64,000 bases of DNA, taken from the NCBI RefSeq assembly GCF_033568475.1, contig NW_027331831.1, forward strand, positions 2,108,001-2,172,000, read 5' to 3'. Shown piece after piece: positions 38,960 to 50,171 of the stretch. The notes under the pieces were generated by a model, which was not told the origin of the DNA, ran no database searches, and saw only the letters and a list, made by a program, of their open reading frames with translations. The number at the start of each line of letters is the position of its first letter. Within the stretch, counting starts at the first letter, position 1. This stretch comes from Henckelia pumila (Eukaryota; Streptophyta; Magnoliopsida; Lamiales; Gesneriaceae). A program made the translations under genes and the position numbers.

Positions 38960-40972
38960 ATGGATAATAATAAAATCAAAACCAATTCAAATAGTATATA
39001 TATAAAAATTCAAATTAAAATCAAAGAACATAAACCATATCATATACATGCTTATGTTGATACAGGAGCAAGTATGTGTTTAGGAAGCAAACATATACTT
39101 TCAAATCATTATTGGAAGAAATATGATAAAGGATTAAAAGTTCGAATAGGAAATGGATCAATAATCATGCTTGATACAGTAGCAGAAAAATTAAAAATAG
39201 AAATTGAGGAAACAAAATTTGTAATACCCATTATATACCAATTAGAATCAGGAATGGACATTATAATAGAAAATAACTTTTTAAGAGAATATCTTCTTTT
39301 TACACAATTTGAAAATCACATAACTTTAAACAAAGGATCATCAATGATTTATATTCTTAAAATATGAACAGCATTTCGTGTAGGAAATGAAGGATTTACA
39401 AAAAATTTTCATAAACGAAATACAAATCCAATAGAACTAAAAATAGAAAATATTTTAACAATTAATCATGAAAAAGAAATCATGAAGAAATTTCATGATA
39501 TTTGTTCTGAAAATCCTCAGGACAAAATTAAGAAAAAAAAACAATTCATTGCTTCAATAAAACTTAAAGACCCTAATATCACAATCCGTGAAGCACCAAG
39601 AAGATACAACATGGATGATGTAAAAATATTCGAAAAAGAGGTTCAAGAATTACTAAAATTTAAGATAATCATCCCAAGCAAGAGTCCACACTCTTCACCA
39701 GCCTTTTATGTCAGTAAGAAAGACACTGATAAGAAAAGAATGGTAATTGATTATCGAAAAATGAATAATGCAACAATTATGGATGGATATTACATCCCAA
39801 ACAAGAATGATTTACTATCTTATATAGGAGGAATGAAATATTTTTCCAGTTTAGATTGTAAATCAGGATTCTGGCAAATTCAGCTAGAACCACAAACACA
39901 ATTACTTACATCATTCAGTTGTCCAAAAGGACAGTATCAATGGATTGTATTACATTTCGGACTTAAACAAGCATCAGGTATCTTTCAAAGATATATGGAT
40001 GAATCTTTTAAATCATATGTAGATTTTTGTTGTGTTTATATAGATGACATATTAATTTATTCAAAAACACTAGATCAACATTATCAACATTATAAAGACC
40101 TTATGACAGTATTAGATATTTGTCATAAAGATGGAATTATACTTTCTAAAAAGAAAGCACAATTGTTTAAAACAAAAATAAATTATTTAGGATTACAAAT
40201 AGAAGATGGAAAATATTGTTTACAACAGCATATACTTAAGAAAATTCACGATTTTCCTAGTGAAATCAAGGATAAAGATCAATTAAGAAGATTTTTAGGA
40301 TTATTAACTTATTCTGGAAATTACATTAAGAAACTTGCAGAAATCAGAAAACCTCTTCAGACAAAACTTAAACAAGACTATAAGTGGAAATAGTCTAAAG
40401 AAGATACTAATTATATTGACACTATTAAAAAGAAGATAATTAGTAATCTTCCCGAATTATATTTTCCTTCAAATAAAGACATAATAATAATCGAAACAGA
40501 CGCCTCAGATGAATACTGGGGAGCATGTTTAAAAGCTTATACAGGAGAAAGAAATTTAGAAGAACTTACTAAAACATCTACTAGGAATAATGAAAAATTA
40601 TGTAATTATACATCAGAAACTTTTCAAGGTGCACAACTAAATTATCATTCAAATGAAAAAGAATTATTAGCTTTAATATATACAATTAGAAATTATGAGA
40701 TTTATCTTATTTCTAAACCGTTTTTAGTAAGAACGGATAATATGAATTTAACATATTTCAAGACAAGAAAAATATCAAGAAATGCAGGGAGAAATGCAGC
40801 AAGGTTAATTAGATGGCAATTGGAATTGAACCATTATCAGTTCGAGATCCAGCATGTCAAAGGAACGGACAATTCATTACCCGACGCATTAACTAGAGAA
40901 CTTCATCCAAATTATACTATCCGTAGTACCAGAATAACAAAAGAGATCCTAAGTGATCCAGAAAATGACTGA
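38960..40972 (+). pseudogene. viral pol: aspartic protease, reverse transcriptase, RNase H (two nonsense codons)
   Basis: One reading frame of 670 codons plus stop, broken by two in-frame stops: TGA at 39,365-39,367 and TAG at 40,391-40,393. Protease: active-site DTGAS near codon 32. Reverse transcriptase: from about 39,560, with the family text FHFGLKQA-like at about 39,955 and the catalytic YIDDI at about 40,041. RNase H: catalytic ETDAS at about 40,495 and DNM near 40,738, with LPDALTRE near the end. The domain order with a separate upstream protease is that of caulimovirid ORF V. The stops make this copy non-functional as a single polyprotein. No host intron is seen. Confidence 0.88.
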
Positions 40973-41264
40973 GAGTCATCCGAACATGCCTTAGAAAGCA
41001 TGGGGAATATAAATTGATGAAATGAGATTTATATTCAAAAACATGAATTATTTTATGACTTCAAGTCATCCGAACATGCCTTAGAAAGCATGGGGAATAT
41101 AAATTGATGAAATGAGATTTATATTCAGAAACATGAATTACTCTATGAGTAAAATAATCAATCTCATGAAGATTGGTTTAATTCTTGCAAAAGAATTCAT
41201 AAATGCAATGATACGCATAATAAAACTATCCGAATTACTCACGATAAAGAGTTAAATTTCTAAC

Positions 41265-41307
<43 letters not shown>

Positions 41308-41318
41308 TCTTGTGCAGG
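40973..41318 (+). repeat. viral intergenic region with a 90-bp tandem duplication and (TA)n
   Basis: Two direct copies of a roughly 88-90-bp unit beginning tcatccgaacatgcc start at 40,976 and 41,066. They differ by a few substitutions. A (TA)n tract follows at 41,271-41,304, then ttcttgtgcag, a good splice-acceptor-like sequence directly before the transactivator ATG. By position this is where caulimoviruses place the 19S-type promoter. Confidence 0.7.
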
Positions 41319-42497
41319 ATGGAGCAATTAGATCAATTAAAAGAACAATTGATTGACATAGATGAAGAAATTCAGATTCTTCAACAAAGGAAAAAGAATA
41401 TAAATGGAAAAATTCAGAGGATAAAAGAAAAGATGACAACCTCGTCATCATCATCCTCACCAAGAACACCAATCAAGTTAGCAACTCCATTTGACAAAAT
41501 AATGGAGATGAATGAAAAACAATCAGTGGTCACAGCCAACACTGATAACAAAGAAAAAGGAAAAGAAAAAGAAAAAGAAAAGAAGAAAGAACCGGTGGTC
41601 ACAGCCAACACCGAGAAAAATAAAAAAGAAGAAAGGACGTTTAAAAGCGCCCTTGAAACAAGAGAAAGAAAGATGGTCAATCTGCGACCACAAAAACCAA
41701 TTTTTGAAAAAAAAACAAATTTTCCAGAAAAATTCAAAACTGAATTCTTTGAAACACTAAACTATTTGAGAATAGTCAAACCATCTTCAGGATCTTGGCT
41801 ACAAACTTGTGACACACAGAGCATATCAAGAGCAAGAACACTACAAGGTGCTCCAGCGCATGAAGTCGCAAGATTCTTTTCAAATGGATTATTAAGCGGA
41901 TTAGAAGTCAATCCCAACAATCAAGAGATAGAACTATTTCCATATCAACTGAGAAATAGTATTATCCAGTTCAAGAAAACAGTCTTCAAGGACGAACCAG
42001 TGTTAACATTAAGTATTCATTCAACCCTTCCAGATTGGAAAAATGACAAATTCTATCAGCCGATGATATACATTCAATGTCGAAAAAATAAAGACAAGTT
42101 TTTATTTGAAGGATCAAATGAAGAGAAACCAGTAATGGATATCTCAACACTTTCTGAGATAAGAATAAAGACATTGATTGACATGATATCAAAGACGGGA
42201 AAGATTGATGGAAACTCAAAGGTTAAAATAAATTTTGCAACCAGTAAAATTTTATTAACCACTGGACACAAGGAGACAATCCAAAAGAAAGAACAAGTCA
42301 TGTTAGCTCAATTCGAAGCTCCAATCTATGAAGCAAGAGTTGACATGACCCGAGAAACCCAACAAATGTTATGTCAAAGACTAAGAACAATGATTTCCAC
42401 TCACAAATGTGGACATTGCCAACCCATTCAGATAGAAGAAGCATCTGTCAAAGAGGACAAACCAGCTGTCAAAGAAGACAAACCAACAAAGAAATGA
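41319..42497 (+). CDS. viral transactivator/inclusion-body (P6)-like ORF, uninterrupted
   Basis: 392 codons without a stop. Start at the ATG 41,319, which follows ttgtgcagg. The N-terminus is a heptad-like coiled coil (EQLDQLKEQLIDIDEEIQ), then a low-complexity Lys/Glu-rich segment with two copies of a VVTANT phrase. The folded central region (about codons 135-300) resembles caulimovirid ORF VI products, with an APAHEVARFFSNGL motif. The C-terminus has a CGHC motif and a charged tail with two copies of KEDKP. In caulimoviruses this protein reprograms translation reinitiation and forms virus factories. Assignment rests mainly on position between pol and the main promoter and on general character. 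Confidence 0.65.
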   Translation: MEQLDQLKEQLIDIDEEIQILQQRKKNINGKIQRIKEKMTTSSSSSSPRTPIKLATPFDKIMEMNEKQSVVTANTDNKEKGKEKEKEKKKEPVVTANTEKNKKEERTFKSALETRERKMVNLRPQKPIFEKKTNFPEKFKTEFFETLNYLRIVKPSSGSWLQTCDTQSISRARTLQGAPAHEVARFFSNGLLSGLEVNPNNQEIELFPYQLRNSIIQFKKTVFKDEPVLTLSIHSTLPDWKNDKFYQPMIYIQCRKNKDKFLFEGSNEEKPVMDISTLSEIRIKTLIDMISKTGKIDGNSKVKINFATSKILLTTGHKETIQKKEQVMLAQFEAPIYEARVDMTRETQQMLCQRLRTMISTHKCGHCQPIQIEEASVKEDKPAVKEDKPTKK

Positions 42498-42664
42498 TCC
42501 AAATGTACCAGTGATTCAGAAAGTGACACAATGTAAAAACAAATGAAATCGTGGACCACACCACATGTGAAAGGCATCCACTCAGATGTAAAATGAGTTG
42601 TTTTCCATTATGTAGTATGGTCCCCCTCTTCCTTTATTTTTCCTACTGTATGCGTTTCTCCACG

Positions 42665-42674
42665 TCTATAAAAG
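42665..42674 (+). promoter_or_regulatory. viral pregenomic promoter TATA box
   Basis: tctataaaag lies between the transactivator ORF and the leader, where the 35S-type promoter sits in caulimoviruses. It is about 650 bases before the tRNA primer site, as expected for a long structured leader. No as-1 element was recognised upstream. Confidence 0.6.
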
Positions 42675-43048
42675 GAGATGTTTGTGTTGTAAATGGATAA
42701 GTGAAGTTTGAGTATCTCTCTTTTCTCAAGTTTCTTACAATCTGGTTCATACAAGACGTATGAAAACTATCAGAAACTAAGAAACATAAAATCAGAAACA
42801 AAAATAAGTCTTATGGCTAATAACTAAACAAGCAGGGCGTAAGGAGGATAACGTTGGAAACCAACCATTGAAGATTCATGGTTAGAGTAAACCTGGAGAT
42901 CCATAGAGCAAGTACCAGTTGATCAAGTAATCGTTAAGGAAAAGCAAGGATTTGGCCTCTGCTCAAAACCAAGATTCATTCAAACAAGGTAACCTTCCTA
43001 AATCTCCTGCAGCCCTTAATTTAAAGAAATAGTCAAAATACATTAATC

Positions 43049-43623
43049 ATGTCATCATCCTTTATAAAAAATGGAAGATTGATAATAAAAAACTGGTTTG
43101 AAATAGAAGATGATCATGAATATGATACATTTCATAAATATCATTTAAATACTTCTGATTTAACCTTATTCGAATCAATTTATCAACTAAAATTTGTAAT
43201 TATAACCTATGAATGGAACCAAACTAATCTGAAAACATTTATCTGTTATAAATGAATCAGATCTGTAAAGCCATGAATGAGAAAATTCATAAGAATTTGA
43301 AGAATTCCGCAACCTGGTATCAAAGCGGTTAAATAAAGCAGATTATTAATGCCTGGATTAACTTTAGATATTGAGATTAAAAATTTATTTGATAAAATAA
43401 TCTTACTAAAAGATTTACGTCAAATAGATCAATTATGGAATAAAATAAAAGATCTCCAAACCTTTTATTTCAAAAATCATAAAAAATAGCATTTTTCAAG
43501 CAACTGAAAAATGATAATTCAAATTTCTGAAAACGATGAAATTGAAGACATAACAATATGTTATGAATAAAAACAAACTTTGTTATCGAAATCCGATCAA
43601 CAAAAACAAAATAATAAAAGTAA
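43049..43623 (+). other. viral leader: short ORFs and tRNA-Met primer binding site, cut by Copia
   Basis: Small open frames at 43,049-43,255, 43,351-43,488 and about 43,510-43,570 are typical leader ORFs and ORF VII-like products. tggtatcaaagc at 43,315-43,326 matches the complement of plant initiator tRNA-Met (tggtatcagagc) with one mismatch, the minus-strand DNA primer site of the family. The leader stops at 43,623, where the retrotransposon begins, and resumes after 49,932. Confidence 0.7.
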
Positions 43624-43899
43624 TGTTGAAAAATATTATTATTATTAATATTATGTTGAATATTGAATGTTGAATGTTGAATATTGAGTTGTAAAATGTG
43701 GAAAATTAGTGTGTGATGATGTAGATGATGATGTATTTATTTTTGAACTAATCTCAAATGTGGATCTATAAATAGGTCTTCATTTGTGATGAAAAATACA
43801 ATTGAGTTGAGAGAAAAATATTATAAAGTGTGGAGTTTGAGAATATTTTGAGTTTTGGAGTTTTTACTTTTTACCATAAATTTTTACTTTTTCACAACA
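43624..43899 (+). repeat. Copia left LTR
   Basis: Starts tgttgaaaaat, ends cacaaca. It contains a TATA-like ctataaataggtc near 43,768. It differs from the right LTR by five substitutions and one indel. The inner end is followed by the primer-site-like sequence. Confidence 0.95.
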
Positions 43900-44149
43900 C
43901 GTTATCAGCACGATCACTCGAAGGTTCTCTATATTTTCCGACGCTCCAAAATACAAGAAGAAGTCAAAAATATTCAACAAGTAAGAATTTTTATTTTACT
44001 GTTTATATATTTTTATTGTGTATATATTAATATATAATATCATGTTATGAAAAAATAAGTTTTTTTTTCAAAACTTGTTATAAATCCTGGGAGGATGTTA
44101 AGACGACATCCCACACTCCCGGTAAGGGATACGACAAGTATAAAAGCCT

Positions 44150-44490
44150 CTAAGGTTTTTAAACAATAACGTGATATATATTTATTATGTATATATATTA
44201 ACTATATTAATATATAATTTCATGTTATTATATAAAAGGTTGTCTATGACACTGACCTTATAATAACGTGATATGATATATATTATTGTGTATTTATATA
44301 CTAACCATATTTTTATAATCTCATGTTATTATATAAAAGATTGTCTACGACACCAATCTTATAATAATGTGATATGATATACTATACCTGACTTTATACT
44401 AACTATATTGGTATAATTTCACAACATTATATAAAAGGCTGTCTACGACACTGACCTTATAATAATGTGATATGATATACATAATTATTT
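44150..44490 (+). repeat. tandem repeats of about 100 bp in the Copia leader
   Basis: Three clear units are marked by tgtctatgac or tgtctacgac at 44,241, 44,342 and 44,440. Each is preceded by ttatataaaagg or a close variant, followed by ccttataataa(c/t)gtgatatgatat. A partial fourth unit lies upstream near 44,160. No coding potential. Confidence 0.8.
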
Positions 44491-44693
44491 AATTATGATT
44501 ATCATTATATGCATTGCATCATTATCACAAATTTTTATTCAACACATACTCGATTTTTCTTTACCCCCAACGGTCACAAACGGCTAAATTTTTGCCCTAT
44601 AAATATGTTCACTCAAACTCATTTTCAATCACACCAAATTCACTCTTTCTCTCAAAATATTTACTCCTCGATTTTTTTTCGAAAAAGAAGAAG

Positions 44694-44867
44694 ATGGAGT
44701 TTTTGACCTTTCTAAGGCTATTTTTCATAACGACTATGATCATCATGCTCACGAGTTTTGTACTCACCGGCGATTTTCCACCACAGATTTTTTATCTATT
44801 TATATACGCACTTGTAATTTTCGTCCTTCCATTATTTTGTATTATCATACTAATAGAAATTAACTAA
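44694..44867 (+). CDS. small hydrophobic ORF upstream of Copia gag
   Basis: 57 codons from an ATG at 44,694 to TAA. The product has two strongly hydrophobic segments (about residues 5-25 and 32-54) separated by a short polar loop (TGDFPP), so it would be a small membrane protein. About 95 bases upstream is a TATA-like ccctataaatatg, and between them a leader rich in tcactctttctctc, like a host gene leader. It lies between the tandem repeats and gag. I do not recognise it. It may be a captured host fragment or an element-specific gene, and it could be chance. Confidence 0.4.
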   Translation: MEFLTFLRLFFITTMIIMLTSFVLTGDFPPQIFYLFIYALVIFVLPLFCIIILIEIN

Positions 44868-44898
44868 TAAAATGCATTGTTATTTTTCTAGTACCACC

Positions 44899-45951
44899 AT
44901 GTCAAATTTGACAAAGATTGAATTCGTTGCGCTCGATATCACTGGAAAGAATTATTTGCCATGAATTCTCGATGTAGAGATGCATCTTGAGTGATTGGGT
45001 CTAAGTGATATCATAAAAGAAATTAATATATCAACCTCACAAGATAAAGCAAAGGCAATGATTTTCTTACGCCGACATCTTGATGAAGGGTTGAAATGTG
45101 AGTATCTCACAGAAAAAGACCCAATGATTTTATGGAAAGGGTTGAAAGAAAGATTTGAGCATATAAGGGAAGTGATACTTCCGACCGCCCGTGATGAATG
45201 GAATTCGTTGAGAATCCAAGACTTTAAAAAAGTCAGTGATTATAATTCTGCGATGTATCGAATAGTCTCGCAATTAAAATTCTGTGGATTTGAAGTCACA
45301 GAGATGGAAATGCTTGAGAAAACGTTTTCCAGTTTTCACGCATCAAATATAACTCTACAGCAACAGTATAGAGTGCGTGGTTTTACGAGATATTCTGAAC
45401 TCATTGCATGTCTTCTTGTAGCGGAAAAGAACAACGAATTGTTAATAAGAAATCATCAATCTCGACCCACTGGATCAACGGCATTTCCTAAAGCAAATGT
45501 CGTAATGAAAAATGAAAACCAAAATCAAAGACATAGACCAGAATTTGGTCGTGGACGAGGTCGAGGAAGTGGGCGTGGGCGTGGACGTGGACGTGGACGT
45601 AAAAATTATCGCGGTCGTGGTCGTGGCCGTGGATATGAAAATAATCGAGATAGTTATTTCAATAACTCATCTCAAAAGAACGTCACGAACCACCCACTAA
45701 AAAGGCAGCATGAAAATACGAGTGAAAATAAAAATCACTCAAAAAGATCTGAGAGTGTTTGTTATAGATGTGGCACTCCAGGACATTGATCACATATTTG
45801 TCGAACCCCTGAGCACCTATGTAAGCTCTATAAAGAATCGACAAAGGGGAAAGGAAAAGAGACCAATTTTGTTGAAAATAGTGACCATTTAATTGGTTCA
45901 ACTAGTTTCAATGCTGCAGATTTTTTGAATGATTTCGAAGACATTGATTAA
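44899..45951 (+). pseudogene. Copia gag with zinc knuckle, three nonsense codons
   Basis: One frame from ATG 44,899 to TAA 45,949, interrupted by TGA at 44,962-44,964, 44,992-44,994 and 45,787-45,789. The core is the plant Copia gag (UBN2-like) fold text LWKGLKERFEH and WNSLRIQDF. An RG-rich repeat region follows (about 45,548-45,640), then a CX2CX4HX4C zinc knuckle whose position after the histidine is the third stop. Stops after LP and after PGH replace positions usually occupied by tryptophan, consistent with TGG to TGA changes. Confidence 0.85.
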
Positions 45952-46075
45952 AAGATTGGTGGGATTAGATTGTAACAAATTTGTATTTTTATGCATTCTT
46001 GTATTATAAAGCATGTTATATTTTGCATTTGTATTGTACTTAATTTTTCTTTATTGCATTTTTGTGAAGTTTGAT

Positions 46076-49000
46076 ATGGAAAATGCTATGAGCAAACATG
46101 GAAATAATATCATGGAAATTTGCATACCGGATAGTGGTACAACGCACACTATTCTGCGAGATGAAAGATATTTCTTGGAAATAAAACCAACAAAAACAAT
46201 TATGAATACAATACCAGGTCCTGTAGACTTGATTGAAGGTTGTGGTAAAGCACAATTTTTGTTACCAAATGGTACAAAATTTCTGATAAATGATGTTTTA
46301 TATTCACCACAATCGAAAAGAAATTTGTTGAGTTTTAATGACATATATTCTCATGGATATGATACTGAGACGATAACTGATGGAAATCAGAAATATATGT
46401 GTCTTACCACATATAAATCGGGAAAGAAATATGTGGTTGAAAAATTATCAATGCTCCCTACTGGATTGCATTATACACATATAAGGCCAATCGAATCAAA
46501 TATGGTGGTTAATAGTTCTTCAATATTAATCAATTGGCATGATCGATTGGGACATCCTGGTTCAATAATGATGCGAAGAATTATTGAAAATACGCATGGT
46601 CATCCATTGAAAGACGAGAAGATCTTTCAGAATAATAAGTTTCAATGTAAAGCATGTTCTCTTGGAAAACTTATTATAAAACCATCGCCAGCTAAAATCC
46701 AAACAGAATCACCCATATTTCTTGAACGCATTCAGGGTGATATTTGTGGGCCAATTCATCCACCATGTGGACCATTTCGATATTTTATGGTATTAATCGA
46801 TGCCTCTAGCAGATGGTCACATGTATGCTTATTGTCAACTCGGAATATGGCATTTGCAAGATTAATGGCTCAAATAATAAAATTGCGGAATCAATTTCCC
46901 GATTATACAATCAAGAAAATAAGACTTGATAATGCTGAAGAATTTACTTCCCAAACTTTCAATGACTATTGTATGTCAATGGGAATTACTGTTGAACATC
47001 CTGTTACTCATGTTCATACACATAATGGATTAGCTGAATCATTGATTAAACGTCTACAACTGATTGCTAGACCAATGATTATGAGAACAAAACTCCCTAT
47101 TTCTATATGGGGACATGCAATTTTACATGCTGCGGCATTAATTCGCATCAGACCAAGTGCATATCATAAATTCTCCCCATTGCAGCTTTCATTTGGTAAA
47201 GAACCAAATATTTCTCATCTGAAAATTTTTGGATGTATGGTGTATGTGCCTATTGCACCACCTCAACGATCAAAAATGGGTCCTCAAAGAAAAATCGGTA
47301 TTTATATCGGTTATGATAGCCCATCAATCATTCAATATCTTGAGCCTCAGACAGGCGATGTGTTTACAGCACGTTTTGCTGATTGTCAATTTAATGAAAA
47401 AATCTTCCCAATGTTAGGGGGAGAAAAGAAACACATCGAAAAAGAAATAACATGGTATGTACCATCATTGTTACATTTGGATCCAAGGACCAAATAATAT
47501 GAGAAAGATGTACAGCAAATTGTGCACTTGCAAAAAATTGCAAATCAAATGCCAGATGCATTTTCAGACACAAAAGGGGTAACAAAATCATATATACATG
47601 CTGTAAATGCCCCTGCTCGAATTGAAATTCCAAAGAAACAAATTGAAGACACTCATGATGTCACAAAACGCTTGAAGCGTGGAAGGCCAGTCGGTTCCAA
47701 GGATAAAAATTCTCGTAAAAGAAAAGGCATAGAGAAACACGATGATCATAAAATAGAAAATGGTGTTCCAGAAAAAACACCTGATGATGAAAATGTTCTG
47801 TCAGAACCACAAACTGACGAGAATCGTGAAATCTCTATCAATTATATTAATACTGGAAAAATATGGAAGCGAAAAGATATAGAAGATATTGATGAGATAT
47901 TTTCTTATAATGTGGCATGTGACATCATAAATAAAAACGAGGATCATGAACCAAAAACCTTTGGTGAATGTAAAACTCGTCATGATTGGGCAAAATGGAA
48001 AGATGTCATCCAGGTTGAATTGGATTCGCTAAATAAACGTAATGTTTTTGGACCTATAGTCCCCACACCTGAAGATGTAAAACCTGTTGGATATAAATGG
48101 GTTTTTATTCGAAAGCGAAATGAGAAAAATGAAATAGTAAGATATAAAGCTAGACTTGTTGCACAAGATTTTTCTCAAAGGCCTGGAATTGATTATGAAG
48201 AAACATATTCTCCTGTTATGGATACAATTACGTTTTGATATTTGATTAGTTTGGCAGTGTCTGAAAATTTGAAAATGTGTCTGATGAATGTTGTTACGGC
48301 TTACTTATACGGATCACTTGATAGTGATATATACATGAAGATCCCTGAAGGATTTAAGATGCCTAAGGCACAAAGTTCAAAACCTAGAGAATTTTATTCT
48401 GTAAAATTGCAAAGATCATTATATGGGTTGAAGCAATCCGGCCGAATGTGGTATAATCGGCTAAGTGAGCACTTGATGAAAAAGGGATATGTAAATGATC
48501 AAATATGCCCTTGTGTTTTCATCAAGAAAACAACATCCCGATGTGTAATTATTGCTGTATATGTTGATGATTTAAACATCATTGGAACGAATAAAGAAAT
48601 TCAAGAGGTTATGATGTACTTGAAGGAAGAATTCGAAATGAAGGATCTTGGAAAAACCAAGTAATGTCTGAGTTTGCAAATAGAACAAAAAGAATGTGGA
48701 ATTTTTGTTCACCAGGCAAATTATACAGAAAAGATCCTTAAACGTTTTAATATGGATAAATCAAATCCATTAAGTACTCCAATGGTTGTAAGATCATTAA
48801 ACATAGAAAAGGATCCATTCCGTCCATGTGAAGATGATGAAGTTATTCTTGGTCCAGAAGTACCATATCTAAGTGTCATTGGTGCCCTTATGTATCTTGC
48901 AAATTGCACTAGACCAGATAAATCTTTTGCTGTAAATTTATTGGCAAGATTCAGTTCATATCCAACAAAGAGGCACTGGAACGGAATTAAACATATATTT

Positions 49001-49492
49001 GATTATGCCGATGCTGGATATTTATCTGATCCACATAAGGCACGTTCCCAAACCGGATATGTATTTACTCGTGGAGGCACCGCAATTTCTTGGCGTTCAC
49101 AGAAACAAACACTCGTAACAACTTCATCAAATCACGCTGAGATTATTGTGCTACATGAAGCAAGCCGTGAATGTGTTTGGCTAAAATCAATGACACAACA
49201 TATCCAAACTTCTTGTGGATTATCAGTAGACAAGAAGCCTGTGACGTTGTATGAAGACAATGCTGCATGTATTACTCAAATGAAAGAAGGATACATCAAA
49301 AGTGACAGAACAAAACATATACCCCCAAAGTTCTTTGCCTACACTCAAGAGCTTGAGAAGAATAAAGATATTGATATCTGTTATATTCAATCAAGTGAGA
49401 ACTCATCAAATCTCTTCACAAAGGCACTTCCCACGACGATATTCAAAAAGCATATATACAACATTGGGATGCGCAATCTGCGAAATATGTGA
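46076..49492 (+). pseudogene. Copia pol: protease, integrase, reverse transcriptase, RNase H, three nonsense codons
   Basis: A single frame runs to TGA 49,490, with stops at 47,495-47,497 (TAA), 48,236-48,238 (TGA) and 48,662-48,664 (TAA). Protease: PDSGTTHT near 46,130. Integrase: zinc site HDRLGH...CKAC near 46,540-46,655, then catalytic aspartates in GDICGP and RLDNAEEF and the glutamate-containing NGLAE. RT: YKWVF at about 48,093 and catalytic YVDDL near 48,560. RNase H: YEDNAACI near 49,250 and TKHI near 49,314. Gag and pol lie in different frames with about 120 bp between them, unlike the single polyprotein of Tnt1. Confidence 0.88.
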
Positions 49493-49657
49493 AGAATCAC
49501 TCATGTTAACATGAGGGGGAGTTTACGTGGCTGCACTCTTTTTCCCTTACTATGGTTTTTATCCCACTGGGTTTTTCCTAGTAAGGTTTTTAACGAGGCA
49601 GTATAAAACACGTAATGAAGACAGTCATCATATCACGATCATCATCACAAGGGGGAG

Positions 49658-49932
49658 TGCTGAAAAATATTATTATTATTAATATTATGTTGAATATTGA
49701 ATGTTGAATGTTGAATATTGAGTTGTAAAATGTGAAAAATTAGTGTGTGATGATGTCGATGATGATGTATTTATTTTTGGACTAATCTCAAATTTGGATC
49801 TATAAATAGGTCTTCATTTGTGATGAAAAATACAATTGAGTTGAGAGAAAAATATTATAAAGTGTGGAGTTTGAGAATATTTTGAGTTTTGAGTTTTTAC
49901 TTTTTACCATAAATTTTTACTTTTTCACAACA
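49658..49932 (+). repeat. Copia right LTR
   Basis: Starts tgctgaaaaat after a polypurine tract, ends cacaaca, followed by the target duplication agtaa. Compared with the left LTR: t/c at base 3, g/a in aatgtgg, a/c in gatgtagat, a/g in ttttgaac, g/t in caaatgtgg, and one missing g near the end. Confidence 0.95.
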
Positions 49933-49957
49933 AGTAACAATTTTTACTAAATGAAAA

Positions 49958-50170
49958 ATGTATGAAAATACAAAAATGAATATCTTTAATTTATATTCTC
50001 AAAATATAAATTTTGATATAGAAAATTGTGAAAACAATTTGAAACATCTTAAAAATTGTCAATATTCAATTGATAGTTTCGAAGATTTTCATAATTTATT
50101 AGAACAGATAGATTCAACAAAAAGGCTTTTAATAGCCTTAAGAAAATTAAGAAGTTCTATCATCTGTTAA
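49958..50170 (+). CDS. small viral ORF (ORF VII-like position)
   Basis: 70 codons, AT-rich, directly after the Copia insertion and two bases before the movement-protein region. The product is Asn/Leu-rich and probably helical. By position it corresponds to the short ORF that precedes the movement protein in caulimoviruses. No motif is recognised. Confidence 0.4.
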   Translation: MYENTKMNIFNLYSQNINFDIENCENNLKHLKNCQYSIDSFEDFHNLLEQIDSTKRLLIALRKLRSSIIC

Positions 50171-50171
50171 A

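Larger units (their letters stand above)
43624..49932 (+). mobile_element. Copia-type LTR retrotransposon inserted in the viral leader
   Basis: 6309 bp with a 276-bp left LTR and 275-bp right LTR (TG...CA ends) and a perfect 5-bp target duplication agtaa (43,619-43,623 and 49,933-49,937). A primer-site-like cgttatcagcacga directly follows the left LTR and a polypurine tract aagggggag precedes the right LTR. Internal order is tandem repeats, a small hydrophobic ORF, gag, then protease-integrase-RT-RNase H, which is Copia order (integrase before RT). gag and pol carry at least six in-frame stops, so this copy is not autonomous. Confidence 0.95.

Noticed and set aside
44064-44490. CRISPR-like array
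   Set aside because: Units are contiguous tandem repeats of about 100 bp without unique spacers, inside a retrotransposon leader.
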